This document shows, one piece after another, positions 49,235 to 58,039 of a DNA stretch of 62,227 nucleotides; the first letter of the stretch is position 1; the number at the start of each line of letters is the position of its first letter. The notes under the pieces were generated by a model, which made no database searches, was not told where the DNA came from, and saw only the letters and a list, made by a program, of their open reading frames with translations. The stretch lies in NCBI GenBank assembly GCA_902559605.1, contig CACEIC010000001.1, positions 105,056-167,282 on the forward strand, in the 5' to 3' direction. This DNA comes from an uncultured Pelagibacteraceae bacterium. Lineage in GTDB: Bacteria; Pseudomonadota; Alphaproteobacteria; Pelagibacterales; Pelagibacteraceae. The position numbers and the translations under genes are program-made.

Positions 49235-50647
49235 TTAAAGTTTTGTTCCACCCACGGTCATCTTATTTATAAGAATTGATGGCTGAGCTACTCCTACTGG
49301 AACACCCTGTCCAGCTTTCCCACATGTTCCAATACCTGGATCTAATTTCATATCATTACCAACTAATGAAACTTCTTTTAAAATTGATGGTCCATCTCCA
49401 ATTAATGTAGCACCTTTGATTGGTGATCCAATTTTACCATTATTTATTTCATATGCTTCTGTGCAGTTAAAGACAAATTTTCCTGAAGTTATGTCTACTT
49501 GTCCTCCCCCAAAACTTACAGCGAAAATACCTTTATCAACTGAACTTATCATTTCATCTTGCGAATATTTACCTGACAACATCATAGTATTTCTCATTCT
49601 TGGTAAAACCACATGTTTATAACTTTCTCTTCTTCCGCTACCTGTTGACTTGGTTCCCATCAAACGAGCGTTTAAACGGTCTTGCATATAGTTCTTTAAA
49701 ATTCCATTTTCTATTAAAACTGTATTTTCAGTAGGCGTTCCTTCATCATCTATCGTTAAACTTCCTCTTCTTTGATGTAATGTGCCATCATCTACAATTG
49801 TAACTCCTTCACTTGCTACTTGCTGCCCCATTAAATTATGAAAAGCTGAAGTTTTTTTTCTATTGAAATCTCCTTCAAGACCATGTCCAATTGCTTCATG
49901 TATCAAAATTGCTGGCCATCCAGGGCCTAAAACAACTTTCATCTCTCCTGCTGGTGCTGGTTTGCTTTCTAAATTCACATTTGCGATTCTAAAAGCTTCA
50001 TCACATACATCTTTCCAGCTTCCATCTTTTAGATAGTCATCATAGCTTTGTCTTCCTCCAACTCCATAAACACCTGTTTCTTTTTTTCCATCTTTCTCTA
50101 AAACGACGGAAACGTTAAATCTGACTAATGGCCTATCATCTTTCAAAACTTGATTATCAGAACGAATAATTTCTATTGATTTATGTTCACCTAGAAAATT
50201 TGCAGTTACTTGATTTACAATTGAGCCTTTTGATCTTAAATAGTTATTAACACATTTCAGCAAATCTATTTTCGAGTCGAAAGTCTTGCTTTCTATAGGA
50301 TTAATGTTTTCGTAATATTTGCTATTAGTTTTAGGAATTTCGTGATTATAAGTTCCTTTTTTTGACTTTAACGTATCTTTTAAATTCTCGCTTGATTTTC
50401 TTAGTGACTCTTTTGAAATATCATTAGAATGAGAGTAAGCAACAACCTCTCCTGTCACAGCTCTGAAACCATATCCTTGATCAGAGTTATAAGTTGAGCT
50501 CTTTATTTTATTATCATCTAAAACAATAGATTCAGATTTATGATTTTCTAAATATAATTCTCCGTCATCACAATTTTTTAAGGTTTCAGTAACAATTGCT
50601 TCAGCTTGTGATGTATCTATATCTGTTTCTTTGAAGAAATTTGACAT
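49235..50647 (-). CDS. tldD: TldD family metalloprotease subunit
   Basis: Catalytic half of the TldD/TldE protease. The zinc-binding motif HEAIGHGLEGD is at about residue 250, and GSLTIDDEGTPTENTVLIENG is the second family signature. Length 470 is typical. It is followed directly by pmbA, so both subunits can be made together. The natural substrate here is unknown. Confidence 0.95.
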   Translation of the reverse strand: MSNFFKETDIDTSQAEAIVTETLKNCDDGELYLENHKSESIVLDDNKIKSSTYNSDQGYGFRAVTGEVVAYSHSNDISKESLRKSSENLKDTLKSKKGTYNHEIPKTNSKYYENINPIESKTFDSKIDLLKCVNNYLRSKGSIVNQVTANFLGEHKSIEIIRSDNQVLKDDRPLVRFNVSVVLEKDGKKETGVYGVGGRQSYDDYLKDGSWKDVCDEAFRIANVNLESKPAPAGEMKVVLGPGWPAILIHEAIGHGLEGDFNRKKTSAFHNLMGQQVASEGVTIVDDGTLHQRRGSLTIDDEGTPTENTVLIENGILKNYMQDRLNARLMGTKSTGSGRRESYKHVVLPRMRNTMMLSGKYSQDEMISSVDKGIFAVSFGGGQVDITSGKFVFNCTEAYEINNGKIGSPIKGATLIGDGPSILKEVSLVGNDMKLDPGIGTCGKAGQGVPVGVAQPSILINKMTVGGTKL

Positions 50648-50689
50648 GTGAAGAATGTAATAGTGATTATTAATATATCAACTGCTTAT

Positions 50690-50718
50690 TTGGCACATTT
50701 GTAAAAATAAAATATTCA
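50690..50718 (+). promoter_or_regulatory. Candidate promoter of the DCC-family gene
   Basis: TTGGCA (50690-50695) is followed after 17 nt by TATTCA (50713-50718). The ATG of the DCC gene at 50733 would lie about 8 nt after the transcription start. It lies in the 85-bp region between the divergent tldD and DCC genes. AT-rich sequence makes false matches likely. Confidence 0.35.
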
Positions 50719-50732
50719 AATATAGTTTGATA

Positions 50733-51077
50733 ATGAAGGTTTTTTTTAATAATTCATGCAAAATCTGCAGAGCAGAAATTAATATTTATAAAAAAGAAAA
50801 CATAGAAAATTTGAATTGGATAGACATTACTAAAAATAAAAATGCTGAATTAGAAACAAAAAAAACTGATAAAGAGCTTCTGAGAAGACTTCATGTGGAA
50901 CAAGATGGAAAAATCTATGTGGGTATTGATGCTTTTTTACTTATTTGGAAAAGTATTCCAAAATACAAGTTTCTTTATAAATTTTTTAAACTCCCAGTCA
51001 TTTACCAATTATTTTATGTTGGATATGAAATTGTAGCGTTCTTTTTGTATTTAAAAAATAAACATCAACTAAACTAA
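50733..51077 (+). CDS. Thiol-disulfide oxidoreductase, DCC family (DUF393)
   Basis: A 114-residue protein with the redox motif at its N-terminus, FFNNSCKICRAEINIYKK, and the later VGIDAFLLIWKSIPKYKFLYKFFKLP segment that defines DUF393/DCC proteins. I start at the ATG at 50733 rather than the TTG two codons earlier. Precise substrates of the family are unknown. It converges with the next gene, sharing the 4 bases CTAA as a double stop. Confidence 0.88.
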   Translation: MKVFFNNSCKICRAEINIYKKENIENLNWIDITKNKNAELETKKTDKELLRRLHVEQDGKIYVGIDAFLLIWKSIPKYKFLYKFFKLPVIYQLFYVGYEIVAFFLYLKNKHQLN

Positions 51078-51367
51078 TGTTGAATAGCGTATAAAATTTG
51101 TGTTACAAAAGATAAAAATATAAAAAAAGAGAAAAATAAAATAAAATACATAACTGTAACTGCTCTATTTCTCTTTCTTCTTAAAATAACAAATTTTTTA
51201 TCATCAAGAAAAGAGATGTCTCTATCACCTGGCACTGGATAATCATAACTCCATCTCCATAAAGATGAACCAAGTCTTTTATCTAGTTTATTGTAATAAT
51301 TTACCCAAGCCAATGACCACATAAACATTAAAAATAAAAATGTTAAAGCTAAAAAAGTTGAGAACAT
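51074..51367 (-). CDS. Small membrane protein of unknown function
   Basis: I do not recognise a family. The 97 residues contain one hydrophobic helix at the N-terminus (about 2-20), a central polar segment with YDYPVPGDRDISFLDDKKF, and a second helix near the C-terminus (about 70-92). The stop overlaps the convergent DCC gene by 4 bp, and the start lies 32 bp from the divergent DjlA-like gene. The clean packing on both sides supports a real gene. Confidence 0.65.
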   Translation of the reverse strand: MFSTFLALTFLFLMFMWSLAWVNYYNKLDKRLGSSLWRWSYDYPVPGDRDISFLDDKKFVILRRKRNRAVTVMYFILFFSFFIFLSFVTQILYAIQH

Positions 51368-51399
51368 AAATATATTAAATTATATTAAATTTTTTTTAT

Positions 51400-52119
51400 A
51401 TGTCTATCTGGGGAAGTTTAATTGGTGGGATGATCGGTTTTTCTTTAGGAGGGCCATTTGGAATGCTATTAGGTTCCTTAATTGGTGGAAAAGTATCAAG
51501 ATCAAGATCATCATTTAAATCTTTTACACAACCTCAACAAGTTTTTGCATTAGCTCTTATAGTTTTATCAGCGAAACTGAGTAAAGCAGACGGTCAGGTT
51601 AGTAGAGAGGAATTAATAGCGGTAAAAGATAAACTCAAAATTCCAGAACATGAATTAGATCAAGTTGGAAAAATTTTTAATAAAGCTAAAGAAGAAAGTA
51701 CTGGTTACGAGCCATATGCAAAACAAATAGCTCAGATTTATCAAGGAAATATAAATATATTGGAAGAAGTCATTAATATATTATTTTATATTGCAGAAGC
51801 TGATGGAAATATAAGTGATCAAGAATTTAGAATGATACAACATGTTTCTCAATTATTTGGTCTTAGTAACGCCCAGTTCAATGGAATAGTTGAGGGTAGA
51901 AAATCATCAGATAAACTCAATCCATATGTAGTATTAGAGAGCAAACCTGATGATAATCTTACAGATATTAGAAAAAGATATTTAAAATTAAGTAAAGAAC
52001 ACCATCCTGACTTACTTCTAAGTAAAGGAGTTCCTCAGGAAGTTATTGAGGAAAGCAAAAAGAAAATGAGAGCTATTAATTCAGCCTGGGATCAAATCCA
52101 AAAGCTAAAGAGTAATTAA
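51400..52119 (+). CDS. DjlA-like membrane-anchored J-domain protein
   Basis: Co-chaperone that stimulates DnaK. The order of parts is as in DjlA: a glycine-rich membrane anchor ([26 protein letters not shown]), a TerB-like helical domain (about 45-150), and a C-terminal J-domain with the HPD motif in [12 protein letters not shown]. Length 239 is close to E. coli DjlA. It converges with aceA with a 4-bp TTAA overlap. Confidence 0.9.
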   Translation: MSIWGSLIGGMIGFSLGGPFGMLLGSLIGGKVSRSRSSFKSFTQPQQVFALALIVLSAKLSKADGQVSREELIAVKDKLKIPEHELDQVGKIFNKAKEESTGYEPYAKQIAQIYQGNINILEEVINILFYIAEADGNISDQEFRMIQHVSQLFGLSNAQFNGIVEGRKSSDKLNPYVVLESKPDDNLTDIRKRYLKLSKEHHPDLLLSKGVPQEVIEESKKKMRAINSAWDQIQKLKSN

Positions 52120-53390
52120 AATTGCTCAGATTCTGTTGAGCCTTCCATTGCTGTTGTGGAGCTCTTTCCAGAACTTATTGTATTGGAAACTGCATCAAAA
52201 TAAGAAGTGCCAACTTCTCGTTGATGTTTAACACTGGTATATCCATCTTTTTCTCTAGCAAATTCATTTTGTTGTATTCTAGAGTAAGCAGTCATACCTT
52301 CCTTTTTATACTTTTCTGCAAGCTCGAAAATAGCAATATTTTGCGTATGGAATCCTGCTAAAGTTATAAATTGAAATTTATATCCCATCATTCCAATTTT
52401 AGTTTGAAATGTTGCAATCTCATCATCAGATAAATGTTTCTTCCAATTAAATGATGGGGAGCAATTATAAGCTAACATCTTGCCAGGAAATTTTGCATGT
52501 ATTGCATCAGCAAACTTTTTTGCTTCTTCTAAATTAGGTGTTGCAGTTTCACACCATATTAAATCCGCGTAAGGTGCATAAGCTAACCCTCTTGAGATTG
52601 CTTGATCAATACCATCTTTTACATAATAAAAGCCTTCAGGTGACCTTTCTCCGGTTAAAAACGGTTTGTCATTTTCATCAAAATCGTTTGTTATTAGTTT
52701 CGCAGCGTTGGCATCTGTTCTTGCAAGAATAATGAGAGGAACGTCGGCAATATCAGCTGCCAATCTCGCTGCTTTTAGATTTCGGACCATGGTTCCAGTA
52801 GGAACAAGTACCTTACCACCCATATGTCCACATTTTTTTTCACTAGCTAGTTGGTCTTCAAAATGAACTCCAGCTGCGCCAGCTTTTATAAATTTTTTTG
52901 TCAGCTCAAATACATTTAACGGTCCACCAAATCCTGCTTCACCATCTGCAATAATTGGCAACATGTAATCAGTTCTTTCGCTGCTTTTCATATCTCCGTC
53001 TGCAATTTCCATATGTTGAATTTGATCCGCTCTAATTAAGGAATTATTCATAGACTCAACTAATTTAGGTGCGCTGTCGTAAGGATATAAAGATTGATCA
53101 GGATACATTTCTCCAGCGCTGTTTGCGTCTGCTGCGACTTGCCAACCACTTAAATAAATTGCTTTTAAACCTGCTTTTGCATGTTGAACAGCTTGATTTC
53201 CTGATAAAGAACCAAGTGTGTTTACATATGGCTCTGTATTCAACAATCTCCAGAGTTTTTGAGATTGCTGTTTACACATTGAATACTCAATTTTAATAGA
53301 TCCTCTTAACCTTTCTACTTCTTCTGGCTTATAATCCCTTTGTATTCCTGCAAATCTTTTCAACTCGTACGAGATATTCTCGGCTGACAT
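52116..53390 (-). CDS. aceA: Isocitrate lyase
   Basis: Splits isocitrate into glyoxylate and succinate, the first step of the glyoxylate shunt. The catalytic cysteine motif is [14 protein letters not shown], with the metal-binding DGEAGFGG before it. Length 424 is normal. It has a strong AAAGGGGG ribosome binding site (complement of 53395-53402). A small gene lies 26 nt upstream on the same strand, and a ScfR/RamB-like regulator is divergent beyond it, so acetate or fatty-acid control is likely. No malate synthase is in the window. Confidence 0.97.
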   Translation of the reverse strand: MSAENISYELKRFAGIQRDYKPEEVERLRGSIKIEYSMCKQQSQKLWRLLNTEPYVNTLGSLSGNQAVQHAKAGLKAIYLSGWQVAADANSAGEMYPDQSLYPYDSAPKLVESMNNSLIRADQIQHMEIADGDMKSSERTDYMLPIIADGEAGFGGPLNVFELTKKFIKAGAAGVHFEDQLASEKKCGHMGGKVLVPTGTMVRNLKAARLAADIADVPLIILARTDANAAKLITNDFDENDKPFLTGERSPEGFYYVKDGIDQAISRGLAYAPYADLIWCETATPNLEEAKKFADAIHAKFPGKMLAYNCSPSFNWKKHLSDDEIATFQTKIGMMGYKFQFITLAGFHTQNIAIFELAEKYKKEGMTAYSRIQQNEFAREKDGYTSVKHQREVGTSYFDAVSNTISSGKSSTTAMEGSTESEQF

Positions 53391-53416
53391 TATTCCCCCT
53401 TTAAAAACTAATTTTT

Positions 53417-53578
53417 TTATTTTTCGTTATATTCTTCTGTAAACTCATTCATTCCACTTGATCCCCAATCGCAGTGGTCATCTCTTAAATAAACCCCTCT
53501 GCTTCTATGCTCTTGGTGATCTTGGTGATTTGTAGTTTGAGAACTAGTTTCAATGTTTTTTATAGTATTTTTGTCCAT
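53417..53578 (-). CDS. Small uncharacterised protein upstream of aceA
   Basis: A 53-residue frame from the ATG at 53578; the ORF-track start at 53614 would run across an operator-like repeat, so I prefer the inner ATG. The product is hydrophilic, with no membrane segment, a His/Gln/Asp-rich first half ([14 protein letters not shown]) and a possibly folded second half ([19 protein letters not shown]). It is the first gene of the aceA transcript by position. I do not recognise a family. Alternatives are a regulatory leader peptide or a non-coding leader. Confidence 0.55.
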   Translation of the reverse strand: MDKNTIKNIETSSQTTNHQDHQEHRSRGVYLRDDHCDWGSSGMNEFTEEYNEK

Positions 53579-53590
53579 GTAAACTTTATA

Positions 53591-53607
53591 ATTTACAATA
53601 TTTACAA
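53591..53607 (+). promoter_or_regulatory. Tandem octamer operator, aceA side
   Basis: TTTACAAT (53591-53598) and TTTACAAA (53600-53607) form two direct octamers one base apart, 13 nt upstream of the start of the small gene that precedes aceA. An identical layout occurs on the regulator side. ScfR/RamB regulators bind repeated TTTGCAAA-like sequences in other bacteria, so these are candidate binding sites. This is inference from position and pattern. Confidence 0.5.
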
Positions 53608-53650
53608 AATCCACAAAAAATGTTAAAATTCTAGTAAATACAATAAATTT

Positions 53651-53681
53651 TTTGTAAATAATAATTTACAAAGTTTACAAA
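53651..53681 (+). promoter_or_regulatory. Tandem and inverted octamer operator, regulator side
   Basis: TTTACAAA occurs twice in tandem at 53665-53672 and 53674-53681, one base apart. An inverted copy, TTTGTAAA, lies at 53651-53658 with a 6-base spacer. The block ends 6 nt before the ATG of the ScfR/RamB-like regulator, so binding could block initiation or transcription of the regulator itself, which would be autorepression. Confidence 0.55.
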
Positions 53682-53687
53682 TAGTAA

Positions 53688-55112
53688 ATGAGTCAAGTAG
53701 AATTAAACATTGGTCCAAAAATAAAAGCTTTTAGAAGACAGCTAGGTATGCAGGCAAACAAACTAGCCTCACAACTTAACATTTCACCAAGTTATTTAGC
53801 TTTAATCGAGGGTGGTAAAAGAAAAATTGACGGGGAATTACTTTTAAAAATTTGTGAGGAGTTAAGCATCAACATTAGCGATCTAACAAATAAATCAGAT
53901 ATCAATATGGTCAACACAATTTCAGAGTTGCTTGATGATCAACTTTTTGAAGATTTGGATATAGTTGGTCCAGAAGTTAAAGATCTAGCAAATAGTAATC
54001 CTAAAATTGGTAAAGCTCTAATAAGATTAGGAGACATTTTGAAAAAAAAAGATCATGAATTAGTTAACAAAATTGAAAAACTTTCAGGAAAAATTGTTGA
54101 TAATAGAAAAAACTCATTTCCTGGAGAAGTAATTTCAGATTTTTTGCAAGAAAATAGAAATTTTTTTCCAAAACTAGAGGAATTTGCAAATCAAATCTTT
54201 GAACAAATAAAACAAAATAATAGAACAAGATATATTGCTTTATGTGATTATTTAAAATCAGAGTATAAAATTGAAGTACAAGATATAATTCCTGAGGAAG
54301 GAAAACCCTTTTCAAAAATTTATGATAACAAAAATAGAAAGTTGCTATTGTCTGATTATTTGTCTTTGGAAACAAAGAAATTACATGCTGCAGCTCAAAT
54401 TGCACAAGAAGGGGCTAGTGACATAATAAATTCTTATCTTGATACTTTTAATTATCCAAATGAAGAGTCGAAAAAATTAACAAAAGTTGCTTTATTAAAT
54501 TATTGCGGAGCAGCAATTTTAATGCCCTACAAATTATTTCATTATGAATGTAAAAAACTTAAATATGATTTAGAGTTATTGCAAAATACTTTTGCAACTT
54601 CTTTCGAACAAGTCACACATAGAGTAACATGTTTGAATGATCCAAAATTACCTGGGGTTCCATTTCATTTTTTGAGAGTTGATGTAGCTGGTAATATTTC
54701 AAAAAGATTTTCATTGTCAGGTATAGAAATACCACGTTATGGTGGTGCTTGTCCTCGATGGAATGTATATTCAGCTTTTTCTAGACCTGGTGTTATACAG
54801 GCTGCAGTAAGTAAAATGACTAATGGTGAAAAGTATGTATGTATAGCAAGAACTGTTGAAAAAGGTATAGGAAGATATGGACAAAAAAAAAGTATGTTAT
54901 CTATTGGACTTGGATGTGAAGCCAAATATGCAAGAGATTTTGTTTATACGGAAAACTTAGATTTGAATGATAAAAAATCAGAGATACCTGTAGGGGTTTC
55001 ATGTAGAACTTGTGATAGACTAGATTGTTCTCAAAGAGCTTTTCCACCATTGCATAAAAAATTTGATGTAGACATTAATTCTAGAGGAGTATCTGTATAT
55101 GTCAGTGATTAA
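53688..55112 (+). CDS. Short-chain fatty acyl regulator (ScfR/RamB-like), XRE family
   Basis: A 474-residue transcription factor. An N-terminal helix-turn-helix (about 8-65, KIKAFRRQLGMQANKLASQLNISPSYLALIEGG region) is followed by an ImmA/IrrE-like segment (about 200-290) and the C-terminal DUF2083 region with conserved cysteines GVSCRTCDRLDCSQRAFPP. Relatives (RamB, MccR, PccR) control acetate, propionate and glyoxylate metabolism and bind acyl-CoA. The divergent position next to aceA and the octamer operators between them support control of the glyoxylate shunt. Confidence 0.9.
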   Translation: MSQVELNIGPKIKAFRRQLGMQANKLASQLNISPSYLALIEGGKRKIDGELLLKICEELSINISDLTNKSDINMVNTISELLDDQLFEDLDIVGPEVKDLANSNPKIGKALIRLGDILKKKDHELVNKIEKLSGKIVDNRKNSFPGEVISDFLQENRNFFPKLEEFANQIFEQIKQNNRTRYIALCDYLKSEYKIEVQDIIPEEGKPFSKIYDNKNRKLLLSDYLSLETKKLHAAAQIAQEGASDIINSYLDTFNYPNEESKKLTKVALLNYCGAAILMPYKLFHYECKKLKYDLELLQNTFATSFEQVTHRVTCLNDPKLPGVPFHFLRVDVAGNISKRFSLSGIEIPRYGGACPRWNVYSAFSRPGVIQAAVSKMTNGEKYVCIARTVEKGIGRYGQKKSMLSIGLGCEAKYARDFVYTENLDLNDKKSEIPVGVSCRTCDRLDCSQRAFPPLHKKFDVDINSRGVSVYVSD

Positions 55113-55647
55113 AAAATATGTAAGTTTTATAATTATATTTTTATTTGTAAGTACAAATAATGTGTATTCAGACAATTTAAATATATTGTTTAAAGAATTG
55201 CTTAATGCAAGAAATTTACAACAAGCAGAGAAGCTAGAGGATCAAATTTGGAATAAATGGAAAAGACACCCGAACAATGATTATCTGACGAACAAATTAG
55301 AGAAAGGAACTTATTCCATGTACCATCAGCAGTATAGAATGGCATTAAAACTATTTACAGATGTGATTAATGAGGACCCAAAATGGGCGGAGGGTTGGAA
55401 TAAGAGAGCAACATTACTATTTATATTGGGTGATTATGAGAAATCGTTAGACGATATTGAAAAAGTTTTAGATCTAGAGCCAAGACATTTTGGAGCATTA
55501 TCAGGACGAGCGCAAATATACTTAAGCTTAAAGGAATATGAAAAAGCAGTTGATGACTTGAGAAAAGCAAAATCTATTTATCCATTAATCAAAAGTGGAG
55601 AAAATATAAAGTTAATAGAAAAAATTATCAAAGAACAACAAATTTAG
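55099..55647 (+). CDS. Exported TPR-repeat protein
   Basis: A 182-residue protein with a signal peptide (MSVIKKYVSFIIIFLFVSTNNVYS), so it is probably periplasmic. Two to three tetratricopeptide repeats follow (about 72-165), with ALKLFTDVINEDPKWAEGWNKRA and YEKSLDDIEKVLDLEPRHFGAL clearly TPR-like. Such modules mediate protein contacts; the partner is unknown. It overlaps the regulator by 14 bp and shares a 4-bp TTAG double stop with the convergent lysine-rich gene. Confidence 0.82.
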   Translation: MSVIKKYVSFIIIFLFVSTNNVYSDNLNILFKELLNARNLQQAEKLEDQIWNKWKRHPNNDYLTNKLEKGTYSMYHQQYRMALKLFTDVINEDPKWAEGWNKRATLLFILGDYEKSLDDIEKVLDLEPRHFGALSGRAQIYLSLKEYEKAVDDLRKAKSIYPLIKSGENIKLIEKIIKEQQI

Positions 55648-56822
55648 TTGTTCTTAGATCTTTTTTTTGCAATCAACTGGGTTAATGAATCTACCATTAA
55701 ATCTGAGGCTTTAAAAATTTCACTTGGTTTAAATTCATGTGAAATATTTTTTTCTTCATTTGTTTTATCTTCAATGACTATACCTTCATCTGGAGAATTA
55801 TTTTTAATATAAATTAGTATTAACCACTCATCATCAATTGTTTCATCCCATTTTATAAATATCTCTCCGGTTTCGAATCTTCTGTCTATGCATCTCAAGA
55901 TAGACATATGTTTAGTTATATATCTTTTATTAAGTTGAAAAACTAAACTATTCGCACTTCTGTAAAAGCTTTCAAGTGCAAACTCAATTTTTTGCCTAGC
56001 TAAAGTATACTCCCTTTCTCTTTGAAGTAATTTTGCTCTATCGTCTCCTTCTTGTGTTTCTACGCCTAACGCTTCAACTCGTTCTCTTATTTTCTGATCT
56101 CTTATTTGTTGATATTTTAATTTTAGTTTTTCGATACGCTCTTGTAATCCTGAATAATCCTCTCTCTTTTCTCTTAAGGCTAATTTTTCTAGTTGTTCTA
56201 ATTCTTTTACCTCTCTTATTCTAAACTTTTCTATTTGCTTTTCTAATTTTAATTCTTGTAAAAATTTCTTTTGTCTCTCCGCCTGCTCTTTTCTTAGTAT
56301 AGCCTGTTCTTTTCTTAAGAATAATTTTATATCTTTTGCTCTTTCTCTTTCTAATTTTTGTTCTTGTTTTAACTGGATTTCTTTTTCTTTTAAAAAAGCT
56401 AACTCATCTGCTTTCTTCTGTTTTTCAATTTCGATTTTTTCCTTTTCTGCTTGCTCAATTTTCTCAAGTTTAATTTGCCTTTTTTCCTCAGCTCTTATTT
56501 CTTTAAAACGAATTAATCTAAATTCTATACTTTGAAAAAATTTTTGTATTAATTTATCAATTGCTAATAAATTAAAACTAAATTTAAAAGAAAACTTATT
56601 TTTTAAATCTTCCTCAAGTCTGACCGTTCTTGAAATAATACCCTTTTCAGTACTTGTCTTTAACTTAACTTTTTTTATTTTTTTTCTTCGATTTAATCTT
56701 TTTGTTATTTTTTTTTTTAATTTTGGTCTTTTTTTCTTTATTTTTGACTTGAATTTATTTTTTGATTTTTTAACCTTTGTTTTTAAATTTTTTTTTTTAG
56801 GTTTTTTTTTCTTTTTTTTCAT
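55644..56822 (-). CDS. Lysine-rich coiled-coil protein of unknown function
   Basis: I do not recognise a family. The first 60 residues are almost entirely Lys/Arg (KKKKKKPKKKNLKTK and similar), resembling histone H1-like tails. Residues about 95-265 form a highly charged Glu/Lys/Arg helix with many QE and EKE repeats, probably a long coiled coil. The last 110 residues (ITKHMSILRCIDRRFETGEIF, DDEWLILIYIKNNSP) look globular. Nucleic-acid or membrane-surface binding through the basic tail is conceivable. It lies 29 nt downstream of cfa. Confidence 0.75.
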   Translation of the reverse strand: MKKKKKKPKKKNLKTKVKKSKNKFKSKIKKKRPKLKKKITKRLNRRKKIKKVKLKTSTEKGIISRTVRLEEDLKNKFSFKFSFNLLAIDKLIQKFFQSIEFRLIRFKEIRAEEKRQIKLEKIEQAEKEKIEIEKQKKADELAFLKEKEIQLKQEQKLERERAKDIKLFLRKEQAILRKEQAERQKKFLQELKLEKQIEKFRIREVKELEQLEKLALREKREDYSGLQERIEKLKLKYQQIRDQKIRERVEALGVETQEGDDRAKLLQREREYTLARQKIEFALESFYRSANSLVFQLNKRYITKHMSILRCIDRRFETGEIFIKWDETIDDEWLILIYIKNNSPDEGIVIEDKTNEEKNISHEFKPSEIFKASDLMVDSLTQLIAKKRSKNN

Positions 56823-56851
56823 TTAAGAAATACAGCTTTATCAGCTAATTT

Positions 56852-58039
56852 TTAATAAATATAGTCTCTAGTATTAGGAACAGATCTAATATCTTTAGTT
56901 AGCTGAAGTTGAAATACAACTTGATCTCCCCATTTAAAAGCCATTTCACAACTTGTAAGATAAAATTCCCACATCCTTAAAAATTTTTCATCAAACATTT
57001 CTAAAACTTGATCTTTTTTTGATAGAAATCTTTCTTTCCAATTTCTTAATGTGTGAGCATAGTGCATCCTTAAAATCTCTATATCTGTAGCTATAAGTCC
57101 AGAATCCTCTATTGGCCTTGCTATTTCGCTTAAACTAGGGGTATATCCACCAGGAAATATATATTTTGTTATCCAGGGCTGAGGGTCTCTAGGTGGTAGA
57201 TTTGATCCAATTGTGTGTATCAAAGCTACTCCATCCTTTTTTAACATTTGAGACACTCTATTAAAATAGGTTTGATAGAATTTTTTTCCAACATGCTCAA
57301 ACATTCCAACACTAACTATCCTATCAAATTTTTCATTCAATTGTCTGTAATCTATTAATTTAAATTCAACTTGATTATCTAAATTTAATTCTTTGGCTTT
57401 TTCTTGGCTATATTTTAATTGATTTTCTGAAAGTGTAATTCCGGTAACTGAAGCTTTTGTTTTTTTTGCAATGTCAATTGCAAGTGTTCCCCAACCAGAT
57501 CCAATATCTAAAACTTTTTGGTTAGGTTGTATGTGAAGTTTTTTAATTATGTGATCAATTTTATTTTCTTGAGCAGTTTCCAAGGTATCATTCTCATTTT
57601 TGAAGTATGCACATGAATATTGTCTTTTTTTATCAAGAAATAAATCGTATAATTTTTCTGAAATATCATAATGGTGTGCAACATTTTGTTTAGATTTAAG
57701 AATTTTATTAAAACTTGTTAAATATTTTAAAGTTCCCTTTATTTTATTTAATGTCTTTCCATAAATATTAATATCTGCTCTTCCAATATTTTTAAAAGCT
57801 ATATCAAGAAATTCCGTCAAGGTTCCATTTTTTAATCTTAAAGAGCCATTGGTATATGCTTCACCAAAATATAAATCAGGATGGAAAAGTAATTTTTTAT
57901 GCAAACTTTTGTCTAACAATTGTAATTCTATAGGAATTTCTTTCAAAGGCTTTCCTATAACATATCTGTTAGAATTATAATCTATTAAGATAAAACCATC
58001 TTCTTTGAACAAATCATTTAAAAAATTTATAAGTTTCAT
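56852..58039 (-). CDS. cfa: Cyclopropane-fatty-acyl-phospholipid synthase family methyltransferase
   Basis: Methylates the double bond of unsaturated acyl chains in phospholipids with SAM to form cyclopropane rings. The SAM-binding motif is VLDIGSGWGTLAIDIA, and YSCAYFKNENDTLE, FDRIVSVGMFEHVG and YIFPGGYTPSL are typical family blocks. Length 395 matches Cfa. Related methyltransferases with other lipid products exist, so the exact product is uncertain. It overlaps the DapA-like gene by one base. Confidence 0.9.
   Translation of the reverse strand: MKLINFLNDLFKEDGFILIDYNSNRYVIGKPLKEIPIELQLLDKSLHKKLLFHPDLYFGEAYTNGSLRLKNGTLTEFLDIAFKNIGRADINIYGKTLNKIKGTLKYLTSFNKILKSKQNVAHHYDISEKLYDLFLDKKRQYSCAYFKNENDTLETAQENKIDHIIKKLHIQPNQKVLDIGSGWGTLAIDIAKKTKASVTGITLSENQLKYSQEKAKELNLDNQVEFKLIDYRQLNEKFDRIVSVGMFEHVGKKFYQTYFNRVSQMLKKDGVALIHTIGSNLPPRDPQPWITKYIFPGGYTPSLSEIARPIEDSGLIATDIEILRMHYAHTLRNWKERFLSKKDQVLEMFDEKFLRMWEFYLTSCEMAFKWGDQVVFQLQLTKDIRSVPNTRDYIY

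Noticed and set aside
52538-53296. Plus-strand ORFs opposite aceA (52538-52732, 52666-52866, 53069-53296)
   Set aside because: Shadows of the strongly conserved isocitrate lyase; low-complexity products with no family resemblance.
53579-53614. Twelve-residue N-terminal extension of the small gene upstream of aceA
   Set aside because: It would be encoded by the tandem octamer operator region; the inner ATG is more economical, although I cannot exclude the longer form.
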